Source: Ancylobacter vacuolatus
GTDB lineage: Bacteria > Pseudomonadota > Alphaproteobacteria > Rhizobiales > Xanthobacteraceae
DNA length: 64,000 nucleotides
Reading direction: 5' to 3'
NCBI RefSeq assembly: GCF_030813595.1
Contig: NZ_JAUSUH010000001.1
Coordinates: forward strand, 620,001 to 684,000
Below, piece by piece: positions 8,699 to 16,758 of this stretch. The notes beneath the pieces are model-generated. The model saw nothing but the letters and a program-made list of their open reading frames with translations, was not told the DNA's origin and made no database searches. The translations under genes were made by a program, and so were the position numbers. Positions within the stretch are counted from its first letter, which is position 1; each line of letters starts with the position of its first letter.

Positions 8699-9986
8699 GA
8701 CCCGTCCCATCCTGCTCTCCCGGGCGCGCCTCATCGACCCCTCGCGCGACCTCGACACGACAGGCGACATCCTGATCGCCGACGGCGTCATCAAGGACAT
8801 CGCACCCAACCTTTCAGCCGGCCTGCCGCCTGATACCGAGATCGTCGACTGCCGCCAGCTCGTGGCGATTCCGGGCCTGGTCGACATGCGCGCCTTCATC
8901 GGCGAGCCGGGCGCCGAGCACCGCGAGACGCTGGCCTCGGCCAGCCAGGCGGCGGCGGCGGGCGGCGTCACCACCATCATCTGCCAGCCTGACACCGACC
9001 CCGTGATCGACGATCCGGCGATCGTCGACTTCATCCTGCGCCGGGCGCGCGACACCGCCATCGTCAATGTCCATCCGATGGCCGCCCTCACCAAGGGGCT
9101 CGAAGGCCGCGAGATGACCGAGATCGGCCTGCTCGGCGCCGCCGGCGCGGTCGCCTTCACCGACGGCACCCGCTCCATCGGCTCGGCGCAGGTGCTGCGC
9201 CGCGCGCTGACCTATGGCCGCGACTTCGGCGCGCTGATCGTCCACCACACCCAGGATGCGAGCCTCGCCGGCGAAGGCGTTATGAATGAAGGCGAACTCG
9301 CCTCCCGGCTCGGCCTCGCCGGCCTCTCCAAAGCGGCGGAAACCATCATTTTCGAGCGCGACGTGCGGCTCGCCGCCATCACCGGCGGGCGCTACCACGC
9401 GGCCTCGCTGACCTGCGCCGATTCGCTGGAGGTGCTGCGCCGGGCCAAGGATGCCGGCATCGACGTCACCGCCTCGGCGTCGATCAACCACCTCACGCTC
9501 AATGAGCGCGACGTGGTCGGCTACCGCACCTTCTTCAAGCTGACCCCGCCGCTGCGCGCCGAGGAGGACCGGATCGCGCTGGTGCAGGGCGTCGCCGAGG
9601 GGCTGATCGACATCATCGTCTCCGACCACAACCCGCAGGATGTCGAGGTCAAGCGCCTGCCCTTCTCCGAGGCCGCCTTCGGTGCGGTGGGACTGGAGAC
9701 CATGCTCGCCGCCGGCCTGCGCCTCGTCACCTCGGGCATGCTCGATCTGATGACGCTGATCCGCGCCATGTCCACCCGGCCGGCGGAACGCCTTGGCCTG
9801 CCGGGCGGGACGCTGCGGCCCGGCGCGCGCGCCGACATCGCCCTGCTCGCGCTTGACGAGGCCTGGATTCTCGATCCGCTCACCCTGAAGTCGCGCTGCC
9901 GCAACACGCCGTTCGACGAGGCGCGCTTCGAGGGCCGGGTGGTGCGGACGCTGGTCGCCGGCCGCACCGTTTATGAATACGTGTGA
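8691..9986 (+). CDS. dihydroorotase-like protein, probably non-catalytic (PyrC')
   Basis: 431 residues of the class I dihydroorotase/amidohydrolase fold, starting at the ATG inside the pyrB stop overlap. The metal-binding HxHxREPG motif of active enzymes is replaced: the segment reads [14 protein letters not shown] (about residues 61-74), so both metal histidines are lost, although GEPG survives. The later SDHNPQ keeps an Asp where active enzymes have DHAPH, but the mid-chain metal histidine region reads GRYHAASL. In Pseudomonas-type systems such a pseudo-DHOase is a structural partner of PyrB. That role, with a true dihydroorotase elsewhere in the genome, is the likely one here. Confidence 0.85.
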   Translation: MHETRPILLSRARLIDPSRDLDTTGDILIADGVIKDIAPNLSAGLPPDTEIVDCRQLVAIPGLVDMRAFIGEPGAEHRETLASASQAAAAGGVTTIICQPDTDPVIDDPAIVDFILRRARDTAIVNVHPMAALTKGLEGREMTEIGLLGAAGAVAFTDGTRSIGSAQVLRRALTYGRDFGALIVHHTQDASLAGEGVMNEGELASRLGLAGLSKAAETIIFERDVRLAAITGGRYHAASLTCADSLEVLRRAKDAGIDVTASASINHLTLNERDVVGYRTFFKLTPPLRAEEDRIALVQGVAEGLIDIIVSDHNPQDVEVKRLPFSEAAFGAVGLETMLAAGLRLVTSGMLDLMTLIRAMSTRPAERLGLPGGTLRPGARADIALLALDEAWILDPLTLKSRCRNTPFDEARFEGRVVRTLVAGRTVYEYV

Positions 9987-10049
9987 CGAACGTAACCGAG
10001 CGCGCGCGCCCATCTGTGCAATCCCCGGGAAGTCTGTAAGGTCGCAGGC

Positions 10050-10655
10050 ATGAACTGGTCCCTGCCCCCCTTGTTGAGCTTTGCCGCGCTATTGCTGGGC
10101 TATGCGCTCGGCTCGATTCCCTTCGGCCTGATCGTGACCCGGCTCGCCGGCACGCAAGACATTCGCAGCATCGGCTCCGGCAATATCGGCGCCACCAATG
10201 TGCTGCGCACCGGCCGCAAGGGCCTTGCCGCCGCGACCCTGCTGGGCGATGCGCTGAAGGGCACGCTCGCCGTGCTGCTGGCCGGCGCACTACTCGGCCC
10301 GGAGGCGGCGCTGCTGGCGGCGCTGGGCGCCTTTCTCGGGCATCTGTTCCCGGTCTGGCTCGGCTTCAAGGGCGGCAAAGGTGTCGCGACCTTTCTCGGC
10401 GTGACGCTGGCGCTGGCCTGGCCGGCTGCGCTGGTGTTCGCCGCCGCCTGGCTGGCGGTGGCTTTCGTGACCCGCTACTCCTCCCTCGCCGCGCTGGTGG
10501 CGAGCGTGTTCACCGTGCTCGCCGCCTTCCTGCTCGGCTCGCCGCAGACCGGCGGGCTGCTGGCGATCCTGGCCACCCTGCTGTGGTTCATGCACCGGGC
10601 CAATATCCGCCGCCTGCTGGATGGAACGGAAGGGCGCATCGGCAAGAAGGGATAG
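10050..10655 (+). CDS. plsY: glycerol-3-phosphate acyltransferase PlsY
   Basis: 201 residues with five or so membrane segments. The three PlsY motifs are present: [14 protein letters not shown] then [16 protein letters not shown] in the first cytoplasmic loop, and [13 protein letters not shown] in the second. The enzyme transfers an acyl group from acyl-phosphate to glycerol-3-phosphate, the first step of phospholipid synthesis in the inner membrane. The N-terminus with YALGSIPFG is standard. dprA begins 3 bases after the stop, so the two genes are co-transcribed. Confidence 0.95.
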   Translation: MNWSLPPLLSFAALLLGYALGSIPFGLIVTRLAGTQDIRSIGSGNIGATNVLRTGRKGLAAATLLGDALKGTLAVLLAGALLGPEAALLAALGAFLGHLFPVWLGFKGGKGVATFLGVTLALAWPAALVFAAAWLAVAFVTRYSSLAALVASVFTVLAAFLLGSPQTGGLLAILATLLWFMHRANIRRLLDGTEGRIGKKG

Positions 10656-10658
10656 CGC

Positions 10659-11771
10659 TTGGGCGGGCGCGGCGTTCAACTCGATCCGGAACAGCGCCGC
10701 GACTGGCTCCGCCTGATCCGGACCGAGAATGTCGGCCCGCGCGCCTTTCGCAGCCTGATCAACCGATTCGGCGGGGCCGCCGCCGCGCTTGACGCGCTTC
10801 CCGCTCTCGCCCGGCGGGGCGGCGGGCTGCTCGCCCCGCGCGTTCCCAGCATCGCCGAAGCCGATGCCGAGATCGAGGCGCTGGCCCGCATGGGCGGCCG
10901 TTTCATCGCGCTCGGCGAGAGCGACTATCCCGCCCTGCTGCGCCAGATCGACGACGCCCCGCCCCTCCTCGCCCTGCGGGGCCGCGGCGAGTTGCTGGCC
11001 CTGCCGACCGTGGCCATTGTCGGCGCCAGGAACGCCTCCGGCGCCGGGCTCACCATCACCGCCCGAATGGCGCGCGGCCTGGGTGCCGCCGGCTGGGTCA
11101 TCGCCTCGGGTCTGGCGCGCGGTGTCGACGCCGCCGCCCATGCGGCGAGCCTCGGCACCGGCACGATTGCCGTGATCGCCGGCGGGCATGACCGGCCTTA
11201 TCCGCGCGAGAATGTGGCGCTGATGGAGGCCATCGCCGAGCAAGGCGTCATCCTCTCGGAAATGCCGATGGGTTGGGAGCCCCGCGCCCGCGACTTTCCC
11301 CGCCGCAACCGGCTGGTCTCCGGCGTGTCGCTCGGCGTCGTCGTGGTCGAGGCGGCCGAGCGCTCCGGCTCGCTGATCACCGCCCGCCTCGCCGCCGAGC
11401 AGGGCCGCGAGGTGCTCGCCGTGCCCGGCTCGCCGCTCGATCCACGGGCGGGCGGCACCAATGGGTTGATCAAGCAGGGTGCCGCGCTGGTGACGGGCGC
11501 CGAGGACGTGCTGGAAGCGCTCGCCCTACTGCGCGACCGGCCGCCGCCTCTGGCGGTCGAAGAAGATACGCTGGCATTGGATGCCGGCGAACCGAGCGAC
11601 GACATGCGGGCGCAGATCCTGACCCTTCTCGGCCCGTCGCCGCTGCAGGTCGACGAACTCGTCGTCCTGTCGGGAGCCCGGGTCAGCGACGTGCAGATTC
11701 TGCTGCTCGAACTGGAACTGGCCGGCCGGCTGGAGCGCCACCGCGACGGCAGCGTCTCGCTGCTCGTCTAG
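10659..11771 (+). CDS. dprA: DNA-processing protein DprA (Smf)
   Basis: 370 residues from a TTG start 3 bases after plsY, with AGAAGGGA upstream. An N-terminal helical (SAM-like) region, [18 protein letters not shown], precedes the Rossmann-type core with [35 protein letters not shown] and [19 protein letters not shown]-terminal winged helix near residues 310-365 has the order typical of DprA. DprA loads RecA onto incoming single-stranded DNA during transformation. It is widely kept in species not known to be competent. A repeat element begins at its stop codon. Confidence 0.94.
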   Translation: MGGRGVQLDPEQRRDWLRLIRTENVGPRAFRSLINRFGGAAAALDALPALARRGGGLLAPRVPSIAEADAEIEALARMGGRFIALGESDYPALLRQIDDAPPLLALRGRGELLALPTVAIVGARNASGAGLTITARMARGLGAAGWVIASGLARGVDAAAHAASLGTGTIAVIAGGHDRPYPRENVALMEAIAEQGVILSEMPMGWEPRARDFPRRNRLVSGVSLGVVVVEAAERSGSLITARLAAEQGREVLAVPGSPLDPRAGGTNGLIKQGAALVTGAEDVLEALALLRDRPPPLAVEEDTLALDAGEPSDDMRAQILTLLGPSPLQVDELVVLSGARVSDVQILLLELELAGRLERHRDGSVSLLV

Positions 11772-11830
11772 AGCCTTCTCGAGCGAAACGGGTTCCGGTT
11801 CGCGTGAAGAACTTGCGTAAAAAAAAAGAA
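11770..11830. repeat. palindromic intergenic repeat, copy 2 (truncated)
   Basis: This segment begins at the dprA stop codon and matches 46 of 61 positions with 1243-1303, including GAGC, CCGG and the uninterrupted block TCGCGTGAAGAA. The flanking hairpins of copy 1 are absent. Changes in the GCGTTTTC/GAAAACGC arms weaken the stem, so this copy is degraded. Orientation is the same as copy 1. Confidence 0.7.
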
Positions 11831-11927
11831 GCTGGCGGACGTATGGTGAACTGGCTTTCACCGGACGTGCGCGAGAGAGGATGAGGATTTCACCCGCTCA
11901 GCTTGTGGCGGAAAGGCCGGCGCCATT

Positions 11928-12116
11928 TCAGCCGCCTTCAGGCGCGTCCGGCTCGGCCCGCACCACCGACCGCGCTTCGTCGCGCGCCATTTCCAAGAGA
12001 TAGCGCAGCACGTCCAAGCGGCTTTTGGCCGCCATGTCGGCCAGCTCGTGGGCGAGGGTGGCGATGTAATCGGCCGTGTCCTTCTCAGGCGCACGCACGC
12101 AATCATTGTCAGTCAC
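11928..12116 (-). CDS. short conserved helical protein
   Basis: 62 residues from a GTG at 12116, with GGACG upstream. The core, DTADYIATLAHELADMAAKSR then LDVLRYLLEMARDEA, forms two amphipathic helices. It resembles a short protein I have seen annotated as hypothetical in many Hyphomicrobiales genomes, often with a D/E-rich start and a LLEMAR.EA end. A GTG six codons later is an alternative start. It stands alone between dprA (other strand) and topA. No function can be given; the helical pair suggests a protein-binding partner. Confidence 0.55.
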   Translation of the reverse strand: MTDNDCVRAPEKDTADYIATLAHELADMAAKSRLDVLRYLLEMARDEARSVVRAEPDAPEGG

Positions 12117-12406
12117 GTCAGGCGTCCGTTGCTGAATGGCCAGCGCCAAAAAAGTACCACAGACGCGGCGCCTGTCACGATCATTGCGTGCATTATTGAA
12201 ATAAATACGACTACTAGCTGTATTTCGATACGCGGCGCGCTCCGCTTTGTCGGCCAGGCGGCCGGAAACCCTCTCGCATCGGGGCCGTCGCCGCTCCCAG
12301 ACGGCGTGGTCGGCGGCACGGGTCCTGCTTGCCATTTGACACACCGGGGCCACTACCCCATTTTCCCGCCTCTTCGGGCTGGACCCTCAACGGACGTGGC
12401 GCGCAC
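12117..12406. other. intergenic region upstream of topA
   Basis: 290 bases between two divergent genes. It holds a patch at 12185-12225 that is clearly more A+T-rich than its surroundings (ATTATTGAAATAAATACGAC and following), the most likely promoter area. No -35/-10 pair good enough to mark was found. No RNA gene, repeat or further coding sequence was seen. Confidence 0.4.
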
Positions 12407-15079
12407 ATGCAGGTCGTCATCGTCGAATCGCCTGCAAAGGCGAAGACGATCAATAAATATCTCGGATCGGGCTACGAGGTTTACGCCTCGTATGGGCACG
12501 TACGCGACCTTCCGGCCAAGGACGGTTCCGTCAATCCCGACGATGATTTCCGCATGCTCTGGGATGTCGATCCCAAGGCGCAGAAACGGCTCTCCGATAT
12601 CGCCAAGGCGGTGAAGGGGGCGGATGGTCTTATCCTCGCCACCGATCCGGATCGCGAAGGCGAGGCGATTTCCTGGCACGTGCTGGAAGTGCTGAAGGAA
12701 AAGCGGGCGCTCAAGGACCAGCCGGTTTCGCGCGTGGTGTTCAACGCCATCACCAAGCAGTCGGTGCTGGAGGCGATGAAGCATCCGCGCATCATCGACG
12801 CCGCGCTGGTCGACGCTTATCTCGCCCGCCGGGCGCTCGACTATCTCGTCGGCTTCACCCTGTCGCCGGTGCTGTGGCGCAAACTGCCCGGCGCCCGTTC
12901 GGCTGGCCGCGTGCAGTCGGTGGCGCTGCGCCTCGTCTGCGACCGCGAGCGCGAGATCGAAACCTTCGTCAAGCGCGAATACTGGTCGATCGCCGCCCAG
13001 CTGGCGACGCCGCGCAACGAGACGTTCGAGGCCCGTCTGGTCGGTGCCGACGGCAAGAAGATCACCCGGCTGGACGTGGGCACCGAAGCGGAAGCCAAGG
13101 ATTTCCGCGCCGCGCTGGAGCGCGCCGATTTCAAGGTGCGTTCCGTCGAGGCCAAGCCCGCCCGCCGGCATCCCTCGCCGCCCTTCACCACCTCGACCCT
13201 GCAGCAGGAGGCGAGCCGCAAGCTCGGCTTCGCGCCGGCCATCACCATGCGGATCGCGCAGCGGCTCTATGAGGGTATCGATGTCGGCGGCGAAACCGTC
13301 GGCCTCATCACCTATATGCGAACCGACGGCGTCGACATGGCGCCGGAAGCAGTCGCCGAGGCGCGCACCGTGATCGGCCGCGAATATGGCGACCGCTACG
13401 TGCCTTCCGCCCCGCGCAAATACACCGCCAAGGCGAAGAACGCGCAGGAAGCCCACGAGGCGATCCGCCCAACCGAACTCGCGCGCCGGCCGCGCGATGT
13501 CGCCCGCCAGCTGGAGCCCGACCAGGCCAAGCTCTATGAGCTGATCTGGCTGCGCACCATCGCCAGCCAGATGGAATCGGCCGAGCTGGAGCGCACCACC
13601 GTCGATATCGAGGCCGCTGCCGCCGGCCGCGCGCTTGAGCTGCGCGCCACCGGCACCGTGGTGAAGTTCGACGGCTTCCTCACCGTCTATCGCGAGAGCA
13701 GCGACGATGACGAAGAGGACGAGGAGAGCCGCCGGCTGCCGGCCATGTCGTCGGGCGAGGCGCTCGCCAATAGGGGCATCAAGGCCGACCAGCACTTCAC
13801 CGAGCCGCCGCCGCGCTATTCCGAGGCCTCGCTGGTCAAGCGCATGGAAGAGCTCGGCATCGGCCGCCCCTCGACCTATGCTTCCGTTCTCGCCGTGCTG
13901 CGCGACCGTGAATATGTGAAGCTCGACAAGCGCCGGCTGGTGCCGGAGGACAAGGGACGCCTCGTCACCGCCTTCCTGGAGAGCTTCTTCGACCGCTATG
14001 TCGAATACGACTTCACGGCCGACCTGGAAGAGAAGCTCGACCGCATCTCCAATGGCGAGCTGCAGTGGAAGGACGTGCTGCGGGACTTCTGGCGCGACTT
14101 CACGGCTGCGGTGGGCGAGACCAAGGAACTGCGCGTCTCCGACGTCATCTCGGCGCTGGACGGCATGCTGACCGCGCATATCTTCCCGCCCCGGGAAGAC
14201 GGCGCCGATCCGCGCATCTGCCCCACCTGCGGTACCGGCCGGCTGTCGCTGAAGGTCGGCAAGTTCGGCGCCTTCATCGGCTGCTCGAACTATCCCGAGT
14301 GCAAATACACCCGCCCGCTGGCGGCGCAGGGTGGCGATGATGAGAATGGCGGCGAGGCCAATGGCACCCGCGTGCTTGGCACCGATCCGGCCTCCGGGCT
14401 GGAGGTGACGATCCGCGCCGGCCGCTTCGGCACCTATCTCCAGCTCGGCGAGGCCAAGGACGGCGAGAAGCCCAAGCGCTCCAGCCTGCCCAAGGGGCTG
14501 GCGCCCGCCGATGTCGATCTCGACACCGCACTGTCGCTGCTCTCGCTGCCGCGCGAGATCGGGCTTCATCCCGAGACCGGCGCGCCGATCCTTGCCGGCA
14601 TCGGCCGCTTCGGCCCCTATGTCCAGACCGGCAAGACCTACGCCAATATCGAGCCGGGCGACGACATCCTCGCCATCGGCCTCAACCGCGCGGTGGCGCT
14701 GATCGCCGACAAGCAGAGCAAGGGCCCCGGCCGGCGCGGCGCGGTCGGCGGGCGCGAGCTGGGCGAGCATCCCACGCTGGGCGGGCCGATCACCGTCCGC
14801 CCGGGGCGGTTCGGCGCCTATGTCAACCACGGCAAGGTCAATGCCACCCTGCCCAAGAGCATCGAGCAGGATGCGGTGACGCTGGAACAGGCGGTGGAGC
14901 TCATCACCGCCAAGGCCGGCACGATGCCGGCGAAGCCCGCGCGACGGGCGGCGGCCAAGCCGGCCGATGGCGAGACGGCGGCCAAGAAGCCCGCCGCCAA
15001 GAAGGCCGCTGCCAAAAAACCCGCCGCGAAAAAGCCGGCGGCCAAGAAGGCCCCGGCGAAGAAGGCGGCGGGCGCCTGA
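12407..15079 (+). CDS. topA: DNA topoisomerase I
   Basis: 890 residues from the ATG giving MQVVIVESPAKAKTINKYLG. The TOPRIM domain carries the Glu of VESP and the DPDREGEAISWH acidic motif. The catalytic tyrosine is near residue 303 in GLITYMRTDGV. One CxxC zinc ribbon (CPTCGTG with CSNYPEC) lies near 605-630, followed by repeated topoisomerase C-terminal modules with RFGTYLQLG, RFGPYVQTG and RFGAYVNHG. The last 30 or so residues are an Ala/Lys-rich tail of AAKKPAAKK type, similar to histone H1. The enzyme relaxes negative supercoils. Gene alone on its strand, with a convergent neighbour. Confidence 0.97.
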   Translation: MQVVIVESPAKAKTINKYLGSGYEVYASYGHVRDLPAKDGSVNPDDDFRMLWDVDPKAQKRLSDIAKAVKGADGLILATDPDREGEAISWHVLEVLKEKRALKDQPVSRVVFNAITKQSVLEAMKHPRIIDAALVDAYLARRALDYLVGFTLSPVLWRKLPGARSAGRVQSVALRLVCDREREIETFVKREYWSIAAQLATPRNETFEARLVGADGKKITRLDVGTEAEAKDFRAALERADFKVRSVEAKPARRHPSPPFTTSTLQQEASRKLGFAPAITMRIAQRLYEGIDVGGETVGLITYMRTDGVDMAPEAVAEARTVIGREYGDRYVPSAPRKYTAKAKNAQEAHEAIRPTELARRPRDVARQLEPDQAKLYELIWLRTIASQMESAELERTTVDIEAAAAGRALELRATGTVVKFDGFLTVYRESSDDDEEDEESRRLPAMSSGEALANRGIKADQHFTEPPPRYSEASLVKRMEELGIGRPSTYASVLAVLRDREYVKLDKRRLVPEDKGRLVTAFLESFFDRYVEYDFTADLEEKLDRISNGELQWKDVLRDFWRDFTAAVGETKELRVSDVISALDGMLTAHIFPPREDGADPRICPTCGTGRLSLKVGKFGAFIGCSNYPECKYTRPLAAQGGDDENGGEANGTRVLGTDPASGLEVTIRAGRFGTYLQLGEAKDGEKPKRSSLPKGLAPADVDLDTALSLLSLPREIGLHPETGAPILAGIGRFGPYVQTGKTYANIEPGDDILAIGLNRAVALIADKQSKGPGRRGAVGGRELGEHPTLGGPITVRPGRFGAYVNHGKVNATLPKSIEQDAVTLEQAVELITAKAGTMPAKPARRAAAKPADGETAAKKPAAKKAAAKKPAAKKPAAKKAPAKKAAGA

Positions 15080-15092
15080 GCGCCCGCTTCCC

Positions 15093-15120
15093 GCCCCCGC
15101 CGGATTACTCCGGCAGGGGC
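15093..15120. terminator. possible hairpin between convergent topA and exporter genes
   Basis: GCCCCCGCCGGA pairs with TCCGGCAGGGGC with one mismatch around a short loop, and includes the stop codon of the minus-strand gene. There is no T-tract on either side, so it is only a weak candidate for a shared terminator. Confidence 0.35.
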
Positions 15121-16583
15121 GCCGGGGCGTGGCCCGAGCGCAGTGGGCGCTCTTCCATCGCGATCATGGCGATGAGCGACACCAGCAGCGAGCAGGCCGC
15201 CGCGACGAACACCCAGCGGAACGCGCCGGCGAGCGGGGCCACCTGCGCCCGCCCCTCCAGCAGCCGCTCCAGCAGCGCGCTGCTCTCAATGCCGGACAAT
15301 CCGATGACAAGGGCGCCGAAGCCGGCGGTGAGCACGGCCGCGCCGAGCGAACGGAACAGGTTCACCACCCCGGTGGCGGTGCCCATCTGCGGCAGCGGCA
15401 CGGCGTTCTGGATCGCGACGGTCGAGACCGGCAGCACGGTGCCGAGGCCCATCCCGGCGACGCCCATTGCCGCCCCGACGGCATAGATCGGCAGCCCCAG
15501 CGGCCACAGCGCCAATACGCCCAGCGCAACGATGCTCGCCAGCAGCCCGACGATCGGCAGGCGCTTGTAATGGGTGAAATGCCCCATCACCCGCCCGGCG
15601 CCGGTCGCCCCGACCACGACGCCGGCCATCAGCGGGATCAGCGCCACGCCGGATTCCGAGGCCGTCAGCCCCATCACGCCTTCCAGATAAAGCGGCATCT
15701 GGATCGAGAGCCCGACCAGCGTCCCCATGGCGAAGGCGGCCGAGGGCACGCCGGTGCGCACCACCTGGTTGGACAGCACCGCAAGCGGAACCAGCGGCTC
15801 GCTCGCCGTCGCCACGCGAAAGGCGAAGCCGATCCACAGCAGCACCGCCGCGGCCAGAAGCCCGAACACCGGCAGCGACAGCCAGGGGAAATGCGTGCCG
15901 CCCCAGCTCAGCGCCATCAGCAGCGCGACGGTGCCCGCGCACATCAGCAGCGCCCCGAGAATGTCGAGCCGGTGCGGATGGTGGTGCGCCGGCAGGCGCC
16001 GCAGCGCCCGGTCGCTCATCAGTGCCGCCACGAGGCCGAGCGGCACGTTGATCCAGAAGATCAGCGACCAGTGCAGATGCTCGGCGAAGAAGCCGCCGAG
16101 GATCGGGCCGGAAATGCTCGACGTGATGAAGACGATGGCGAAATAGCCCTGGTAGCGGCCGCGCTCGCGCGGCGCGATCAGCAGGCCGATAATGGTCTGC
16201 GCCAGGGCGATCAGCCCGCCGCCACCTAGCCCCTGCACCGCCCGCGCCACGATCAGCCAAGGCATGCTCTGGGCGGTGGCGCACAGCACCGAACCGATGA
16301 GGAAGGTGCCGATGGCCACCAGCAGCACTGGGCGCGGGCCGTGAATATCCGCCAGCTTGCCGACCAGCGGGGTGATGGCGGTGCCGGTGAGCAGATAGGC
16401 GGTGACGACCCAGGAGAGATTTTCGAGGTCGCCAAACCCCGCCCCGATGGTCGGCAGCGCCGTGGCGATGATGGTCTGGTCCAGCGCGCTCAGAAACATC
16501 GCGACCATGACGCCAATCACGATAACGCGGATATCGGCATGGGAGAGCGGGGCGTCGGCGGCCTCGGACGAACGGGCATCCAT
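15105..16583 (-). CDS. MFS multidrug efflux transporter, DHA2 (EmrB/QacA) family
   Basis: 492 residues starting MDARSSEAADAPLSH; an in-frame extension of 138 residues upstream is not protein-like. About 14 hydrophobic segments are present, as expected for the DHA2 branch. The first is followed by FLSALDQTIIATALPTI, the motif D1 of this family, then GKLADIHGPRPVLL (motif A) and GLGGGGLIALAQTI. These proteins expel drugs, dyes or other toxic compounds with protons. No adjacent EmrA-like adaptor or regulator gene is present. It is divergent from rnr, 175 bases away. Confidence 0.88.
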   Translation of the reverse strand: MDARSSEAADAPLSHADIRVIVIGVMVAMFLSALDQTIIATALPTIGAGFGDLENLSWVVTAYLLTGTAITPLVGKLADIHGPRPVLLVAIGTFLIGSVLCATAQSMPWLIVARAVQGLGGGGLIALAQTIIGLLIAPRERGRYQGYFAIVFITSSISGPILGGFFAEHLHWSLIFWINVPLGLVAALMSDRALRRLPAHHHPHRLDILGALLMCAGTVALLMALSWGGTHFPWLSLPVFGLLAAAVLLWIGFAFRVATASEPLVPLAVLSNQVVRTGVPSAAFAMGTLVGLSIQMPLYLEGVMGLTASESGVALIPLMAGVVVGATGAGRVMGHFTHYKRLPIVGLLASIVALGVLALWPLGLPIYAVGAAMGVAGMGLGTVLPVSTVAIQNAVPLPQMGTATGVVNLFRSLGAAVLTAGFGALVIGLSGIESSALLERLLEGRAQVAPLAGAFRWVFVAAACSLLVSLIAMIAMEERPLRSGHAPAPLPE

Positions 16584-16758
16584 GGTATAGAATCCAGATC
16601 GGCGCCTCGATGCGCCGCGAAAGGCCGGCAAACTTGTCCCATCAGGCCTGAAATGCAAGCCATCTCGCATGCCTGCCCATGGGGAAGGCGGCGGCCCCGG
16701 TCGACGCGGGGCGTCGATGCCGTTAGCCTTGGGCTGCCCCTCCCACACGCGGTGAATC

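Noticed and set aside
12353-14830. 825-codon open frame on the minus strand opposite topA
   Set aside because: It is a mirror of topA codon usage in G+C-rich DNA; its translation is low-complexity (Arg/Ala/Gly/Asp) and shows no domain, while the plus strand encodes a complete topoisomerase.
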